A stretch of DNA of 64,000 nucleotides. Source: Nocardia brasiliensis IFM 10847 (GTDB lineage Bacteria; Actinomycetota; Actinomycetes; Mycobacteriales; Mycobacteriaceae). Where the stretch lies: NCBI RefSeq assembly GCF_000710915.1, contig NZ_BAUA01000152.1:1-64000 (forward strand), written 5' to 3'. Below the pieces are notes generated by a model. The model ran no database searches, was not told where the DNA came from, and was given only the letters and a program-made list of their open reading frames with translations. The translations under genes were made by a program, and so were the position numbers. This document shows, piece by piece, positions 60,349-64,000 of the stretch. Each line of letters starts with the position of its first letter. The first letter of the stretch is position 1.

Positions 60349-61068
60349 GTGACCGACGCCTATCGCAGCATCGCCGAACTGGACGCCGCGGTCGCCGACT
60401 GCTTCGCCTGCCCGCGGCTGGTGGCTTGGCGCGAAGAGGTGGCGCAGACCAAGCGGGCCGCGTTCCGGAACGAAACCTATTGGGGCCGGCCGGTTCCCGG
60501 CTTCGGCCCGGACGACGCCCGGCTACTGCTGGTCGGTCTCGCGCCCGCCGCGCACGGCGGCAATCGGACCGGGCGGATGTTCACCGGTGACCGCAGCGGT
60601 GACGTGCTGTTCGCGGCGTTGCACGCGGTGGGCCTGGCCAATCAGCCGACGGCGATCCACCCGGACGACGGCCTGCGCCTGTCCGGTGTCCGCGTCACCG
60701 CGCCCGTGCACTGCGCGCCGCCGGACAACAAGCCGACCCCGGACGAGCGAGACCGCTGCCGGCACTGGCTCGCCACCGAATTCGCCCTGCTCGCACCGAC
60801 CGTCCGCGCCGTCGTCGTCCTCGGCGGCTTCGGCTGGCAGGCCCTGCTCCCCGTCCTCGCCGAAGCCGGCTGGACCATCCCCCGCCCCCGCCCCAAATTC
60901 GGCCACGGCGCCCACTACCTCCTCGCCCCCGCAACCCCCGCCCGCGCCCCCCTCCACCTCTTCGGCTGCTACCACGTAAGCCAGCAGAACACCTTCACCG
61001 GCCGCCTCACCCCCACCATGGTCGAAGAAGTCCTCACCGCCGCCGAATCCGCCGCCGACCTCGAATAA
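60349..61068 (+). CDS. udgB: Uracil-DNA glycosylase, family 5 (UdgB)
   Basis: A 239-residue iron-sulfur uracil-DNA glycosylase. CFACPRLVAWREE (about residues 18-30) holds the first cluster cysteines, GLAPAAHGGNRTGRMFTGDRSGD (about 63-85) is the family-5 motif with Ala replacing the usual catalytic acid, VHCAPPDNKPTP and FGCYHVSQQNTFTGRL give the other cysteines and the His motif. It removes uracil, hypoxanthine and other deaminated bases, as Rv1259 does. GTG 60349 is the best start; the frame upstream is not protein-like. Confidence 0.93.
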   Translation: MTDAYRSIAELDAAVADCFACPRLVAWREEVAQTKRAAFRNETYWGRPVPGFGPDDARLLLVGLAPAAHGGNRTGRMFTGDRSGDVLFAALHAVGLANQPTAIHPDDGLRLSGVRVTAPVHCAPPDNKPTPDERDRCRHWLATEFALLAPTVRAVVVLGGFGWQALLPVLAEAGWTIPRPRPKFGHGAHYLLAPATPARAPLHLFGCYHVSQQNTFTGRLTPTMVEEVLTAAESAADLE

Positions 61069-61111
61069 ACCTTCGCGCACCCCACCGGGCGTGCCGAAAA
61101 CCCATCGAGAA

Positions 61112-61131
61112 AGTATAGTTATTCCTATACT
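61112..61131. promoter_or_regulatory. Toxin-antitoxin operator overlapping the -10 box
   Basis: AGTATAG-TTATTC-CTATACT has perfect seven-base arms round six bases. The right arm contains TATACT, a strong -10 hexamer ending seven bases before the toxin GTG. Binding by the antitoxin would block RNA polymerase. The arrangement resembles operators of mycobacterial HigA-type antitoxins. Confidence 0.75.
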
Positions 61132-61138
61132 CGTCGAG

Positions 61139-61504
61139 GTGACAGATTCGAGCTGGGACGTCTACGTGGTCGACGAGGTTCGCGATTGGATCACACAGTT
61201 GGACGAACCCGAATACAGCAGAGTGGTACAAGCCATCGACATACTGGCCGACTTCGGACCCGGACTCGGGCGTCCGCTCGTTGACACCCTGACCGGCTCG
61301 AAGTTGCCGAATTTGAAGGAACTTCGAACCGGCACCACCCGCATCCTGTTCGCTTTCGATCCGTGGCGATCGTCGGTGCTCTTGGTCGCCGGAGACAAGG
61401 ACCGTCAGTGGAAGTCGTGGTATCGGTCAGCGATTCCGTTGGCCGAGTATCGCTATGAGACCTATCTGAAAGAACGCCGAGAGGAAAGGGAGGGTTCGTT
61501 GTGA
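61139..61504 (+). CDS. higB: HigB-type (Gp49/RelE-like) toxin
   Basis: A 121-residue toxin of the Gp49/HigB family. Residues 5-30 (WDVYVVDEVRDWITQLDEPEYSRVVQAIDIL), VDTLTGSKLPNLKELRTGTTRILFAFDPWRSSVLLVAGDKD (about 55-95) and the final YETYLKERREE match the RelE-superfamily mRNA interferases acting on the ribosome. GTG 61139 has no ribosome site but lies at the expected start of transcription from TATACT, so the mRNA is probably leaderless. The toxin precedes the antitoxin, the usual order for HigBA, and they overlap by four bases. Confidence 0.85.
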   Translation: MTDSSWDVYVVDEVRDWITQLDEPEYSRVVQAIDILADFGPGLGRPLVDTLTGSKLPNLKELRTGTTRILFAFDPWRSSVLLVAGDKDRQWKSWYRSAIPLAEYRYETYLKERREEREGSL

Positions 61505-61818
61505 CCGGATACGCACGCTGGCAGGACATTCGGAGCGAGTTCGTCGAACGCGCGGGGGGCGAAGAGGCGGTCACAGCGGGCAAGGAAGAACTGCTCGCGG
61601 AGATGATCGGGCATCGGCTGGCCGAGATCCGCCGCTCCCGCGGGTTGACCCAGCAGCAGATCGCCGCACGCATGGGGGTCACGAAGGGCCGGATCTCGCA
61701 GATCGAACGCGGCCATATCGCCGGGTACGAGCTGCTCGCCCGGTACGCGGGAGCGCTCGGGGGGCGGTTGCGGCAGTCGATTCAATTCGATGACGGGGAA
61801 GAAGCCGCTATCGCCTGA
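61501..61818 (+). CDS. higA: HigA-type antitoxin, XRE family
   Basis: A 105-residue protein. Its XRE helix-turn-helix spans about residues 37-92: GHRLAEIRRSRGLTQQQIAARMGVTKGRISQIERGHIAGYELLARYAGALGGRL. The N-terminal 35 residues are acidic and helical and probably bind the toxin. GTG overlaps the toxin stop (GTGA), so translation is coupled. It should neutralise the toxin and repress the operon through the operator at 61112-61131. Confidence 0.88.
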   Translation: MTGYARWQDIRSEFVERAGGEEAVTAGKEELLAEMIGHRLAEIRRSRGLTQQQIAARMGVTKGRISQIERGHIAGYELLARYAGALGGRLRQSIQFDDGEEAAIA

Positions 61819-61934
61819 TGCGGGGGGCGGGCGTTTATGGTGTAGGCGGGGAGTCCGCGGTTGGTCGGGGGTTTGCTCGGGCGGCTTGGACGGAGGAGGG
61901 GGCGGCGTAGGCGCCCGGAGTGGACGGAGCGGGC

Positions 61935-63170
61935 ATGCCCAGTGATCAGATGGTGTTTCTGCTGGTGGATCTGGTGCTCATCGCGGTGGCGGCGCGGGTG
62001 CTCGGGCGGTTGGCCGAGCGGTTGGGGCAGCCCGCGGTGATCGGTGAGATCACGGCGGGAATCATCGCCGGGCCGACGATTCTCGGGGCGCACCTGTCCG
62101 GAATCGTGTTTCCGCACGATACCCGTTCCTACATAGCCGCTTTCGCGAACGTCGGCGTCATGATCTTCATGTTCCTGGCCGGGTTGGAGATCGACCGCGG
62201 GTCGTTCGACGGCAACCGGCGCGTGGTGGCGAGCGTGTCGCTGTCGGCCTACTTCGTGCCGTTCCTGCTGGGATGCGCTGTCGCGCTTGCGGTTCTGCCC
62301 CGCCACCACGACGGCAGCCAGCTGGTGTTCGCACTGTTCATCGGCTGCGCGCTCGCGGTCACCGCGTTCCCCGTGCTGGCCCGCATCCTGTTCGACCGGG
62401 GCATGATGGGCACCCGCATCGGGCAGCTCAGCCTGGCCAGTGCGGCGATCGACGACATCCTGGCGTGGACGGTGCTGGCGTTCGTCATCGGCATGGCCAA
62501 ACCGGGCGCCGGGCAGCAGTGGCGGCTGCTGCTGTTCATCCCGCTGGTCGCCGCGATCTGGTGGATCGTGCGACCGCTGCTGGCCCGGGTCTCGAATTCC
62601 AGTGCGGCGAACCGCAACAACATGATGGTGTTCCTCGCCGTCTCCGGCGCACTGCTCTTCGGCGCGGCCACCGAATGGATCGGCCTGCACCTGATCTTCG
62701 GCGCCTTCCTCTTCGGCGTGATCTTCCCGCGCACGCACCGGCCCGTCGTGGAATCGGGTGCACAACTGTTGAGTTCGGTTTTTCTGCCCGCCTTCTTCGT
62801 CATCGCGGGACTCCAGGTGGATCTGGGCTCGCTCGACCAGGCGGGCCTCGCCGAACTGCTGGTCGTCCTGCTCGCCGCACTGGCCGGGAAGCTCGGCGGC
62901 ACCTACGCAGCCGCCCGGTTCACCGGAATCGACAGGCGTTCGGCCGCCGGGCTGGCCAGCCTGATGAACACCAGGGGGCTCACCGAATTGATCATTCTCA
63001 CCATCGGATTGAGCACCGGGCTCATCGGCGTGCAGCTGTATTCGATCCTCGTGGTGATGGCGCTGGTGACGACCGCGATGACCGCCCCACTGCTGCGCTT
63101 GTTCGGCGTGACCGGTAGGCCGGCCGAGCCCGCGCCGGCGACCGGGGATGGGGTACCGTCCGCGTCATGA
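61935..63170 (+). CDS. Cation:proton antiporter (CPA2 family)
   Basis: A 411-residue transporter with 11-13 membrane segments of the KefB/NapA-like CPA2 type. GQPAVIGEITAGIIAGPTILG and IFMFLAGLEID are the first half-repeat, CALAVTAFPVLARIL ... AAIDDILAWTVLAFV holds the transport-site Asp pair (IDD), and NTRGLTELIILTIGL is near the end. It exchanges Na+ or K+ for H+. There is no cytoplasmic TrkA-N domain. ATG 61935 follows GGAG by five bases. Its stop overlaps the following HAD gene (ATGA). Confidence 0.9.
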   Translation: MPSDQMVFLLVDLVLIAVAARVLGRLAERLGQPAVIGEITAGIIAGPTILGAHLSGIVFPHDTRSYIAAFANVGVMIFMFLAGLEIDRGSFDGNRRVVASVSLSAYFVPFLLGCAVALAVLPRHHDGSQLVFALFIGCALAVTAFPVLARILFDRGMMGTRIGQLSLASAAIDDILAWTVLAFVIGMAKPGAGQQWRLLLFIPLVAAIWWIVRPLLARVSNSSAANRNNMMVFLAVSGALLFGAATEWIGLHLIFGAFLFGVIFPRTHRPVVESGAQLLSSVFLPAFFVIAGLQVDLGSLDQAGLAELLVVLLAALAGKLGGTYAAARFTGIDRRSAAGLASLMNTRGLTELIILTIGLSTGLIGVQLYSILVVMALVTTAMTAPLLRLFGVTGRPAEPAPATGDGVPSAS

Positions 63171-63856
63171 CCGGTCGACCATCGGAAACCACGGCACCAC
63201 AGGACATCTCGGCGACCCCGGTGCCCGCCGCCTTCGTCGACGTGGACGAAACCCTGGTCCGCGAGATCACCTTCCTCTCCCTGTTCACTTTCGACGCCGA
63301 GCGCCGAACCGATGTCGACGGCCCCGCCACGCTCCGTGAGTTCTTCGCACTGCGCGAGCAGGGCATGGGCCGCGCCGAATCCCATCGCTGGTTCTACCGG
63401 CTCTGGGCGGGACGTTCGGTCGCAGAGGTCCATGACATCGGCCGAGAGTGGTTCGCCGCGCGGCTCACGACCTCCGAATTCTTCAATCCCGCAGTGCGGC
63501 AACGCCTTCAGCTGCTGGCCGGCACCGGCACCCGAATCGTTCTGGTATCCGGCTCGTTCGACGCCGCCCTGCGCCCGATCGCGGCGGCGATCAGCGCCGA
63601 GGAGATCCTGTGCACCACCCTGGCCGTCGAGAACGGTTGCTACACCGGTGAAGTCACCGCCACCATGGTCGGCGACGACAAATCGGCCGCGCTGCACGCC
63701 TATGCGGCACGCGCGCAGATCGACCTGTCGGCCTGCGCCGCCTTCGGCGATCACCATTCCGACACCGCCATGTTCGACCTGGTCGCCCACCCGGTGATCG
63801 TCGGCGACCGGGACCGCTCGCTCGATGACTATCCGGCCGAGCGACTGCCCGGCTGA
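63167..63856 (+). CDS. HAD-IB family hydrolase (SerB-like)
   Basis: A 229-residue haloacid-dehalogenase phosphatase. The nucleophile motif is FVDVDETLVREITFLSLF (DxDxT, about residues 23-40), motif II LVSGSFDAALRPIA, and motif IV GDHHSDTAMF in place of the usual GDSxSD. Subclass IB includes phosphoserine phosphatase and several biosynthetic phosphatases; length and context do not settle the substrate. It is translationally coupled to the antiporter gene by a four-base overlap. Confidence 0.85.
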   Translation: MTGRPSETTAPQDISATPVPAAFVDVDETLVREITFLSLFTFDAERRTDVDGPATLREFFALREQGMGRAESHRWFYRLWAGRSVAEVHDIGREWFAARLTTSEFFNPAVRQRLQLLAGTGTRIVLVSGSFDAALRPIAAAISAEEILCTTLAVENGCYTGEVTATMVGDDKSAALHAYAARAQIDLSACAAFGDHHSDTAMFDLVAHPVIVGDRDRSLDDYPAERLPG

Positions 63857-63884
63857 ACAGTTCTCCAGCGGAACGACTTCGGAC

Positions 63885-64000
63885 TCAGCGCCGGTCGCGG
63901 AAGGTGCGGCGCAGATCCGCGACCCACGCGTCCGGCACCTCCCACGGGATGAAGTGCCCGCCCTCGTCGTGCGCGGTGAGGTTGACATGGTTGTACCACT
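63885..64000 (-). CDS. Epoxide-hydrolase-like alpha/beta hydrolase, C-terminal end
   Basis: Read on the minus strand, the last bases of the window encode WYNHVNLTAHDEGGHFIPW followed by EVPDAWVADLRRTFRDRR and a stop at 63885. The HDEGGHF(I/V)PWE.P..W..DLR pattern is the C-terminus of bacterial epoxide hydrolases, with the catalytic His in GGHF. The rest of the gene lies outside the window. It converges on the HAD gene. Confidence 0.75.
   Translation of the reverse strand, partial: WYNHVNLTAHDEGGHFIPWEVPDAWVADLRRTFRDRR

Noticed and set aside
62903..63988. Long minus-strand frame opposite the antiporter and HAD genes
   Set aside because: It overlaps two well-supported coupled genes and has no recognisable domain; the true minus-strand gene at the window end is in another frame.
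1..64000. CRISPR arrays, insertion sequences, prophage or rRNA genes
   Set aside because: No regular spacer-repeat pattern, transposase motifs, phage structural genes or rRNA sequence were found on either strand.

Overview
The window is a high-GC actinobacterial chromosome segment, most likely from Nocardia or a close relative in the Mycobacteriales. The evidence is its gene content and order: glmU-prs, mfd-mazG, pth-rplY, ispE, ksgA, rpfB, tatD, metG, rsmI, pmt and arcA all lie in one stretch, as they do in the Rv1001-Rv1021 neighbourhood of Mycobacterium tuberculosis. GTG and TTG starts are common, and mycothiol-group traits (ergothioneine genes, Rpf, actinobacterial protein O-mannosyltransferase) are present. 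There are no insertion sequences, CRISPR arrays or rRNA genes, and one tRNA (Gln, anticodon TTG).

Layout. 1-7000: the end of a MATE exporter, TerD, a small flavin-type oxidase, a flavodoxin with an iron-box-like site, a Stealth-type polysaccharide phosphotransferase, an Rv0805-like phosphodiesterase and a GldA-type dehydrogenase. 7000-16200: mazG-mfd, a gamma-butyrolactone-receptor-like TetR, an Rv1019-like TetR, tRNA-Gln and glmU-prs, closed by a strong terminator. 16200-18170: small accessory proteins, including a DUF4190 gene with a probable one-base frameshift. 18170-24250: ergothioneine genes egtABCD, with a divergent EgtE-like aminotransferase. 24250-30600: a TetR/PlsC pair sharing three operators, an acyl-AMP ligase, pth-rplY and prfC. 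30600-34720: a SnoaL-like protein and an Abi-alpha/DUF445/Abi-alpha module. 34760-43900: ABC-F, an F420-type oxidoreductase, ispE, copZ with a CsoR-like box, ksgA, a secreted lipase, rpfB and tatD. 43960-52620: metG, a TetR, a PEP-mutase-like protein, a secreted beta-propeller, rsmI, pmt and arcA-gntR. 52850-58350: soxR, then an operon of c-di-GMP enzyme, sensor-like protein, glycosyltransferase and SDR. 59000-64000: twin effector-binding proteins, UdgB, a HigBA-type toxin-antitoxin, a cation/proton antiporter with a HAD phosphatase, and the end of an epoxide hydrolase.

Most genes are housekeeping: cell-wall precursors, translation, DNA repair and redox protection. The accessory signal lies in regulation and small modules. 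Several operators are readable directly: three GTAGACA-N-TGTCTAC sites at plsC, three ACGAAC-N3-GTTCGT-type sites with no obvious regulator, an iron box, a CsoR box, and a toxin-antitoxin operator overlapping a leaderless promoter. The least explained elements are a roughly 130-bp repeat present twice (upstream of mfd and downstream of prs) and the duplicated Abi-alpha proteins flanking a DUF445 membrane protein.
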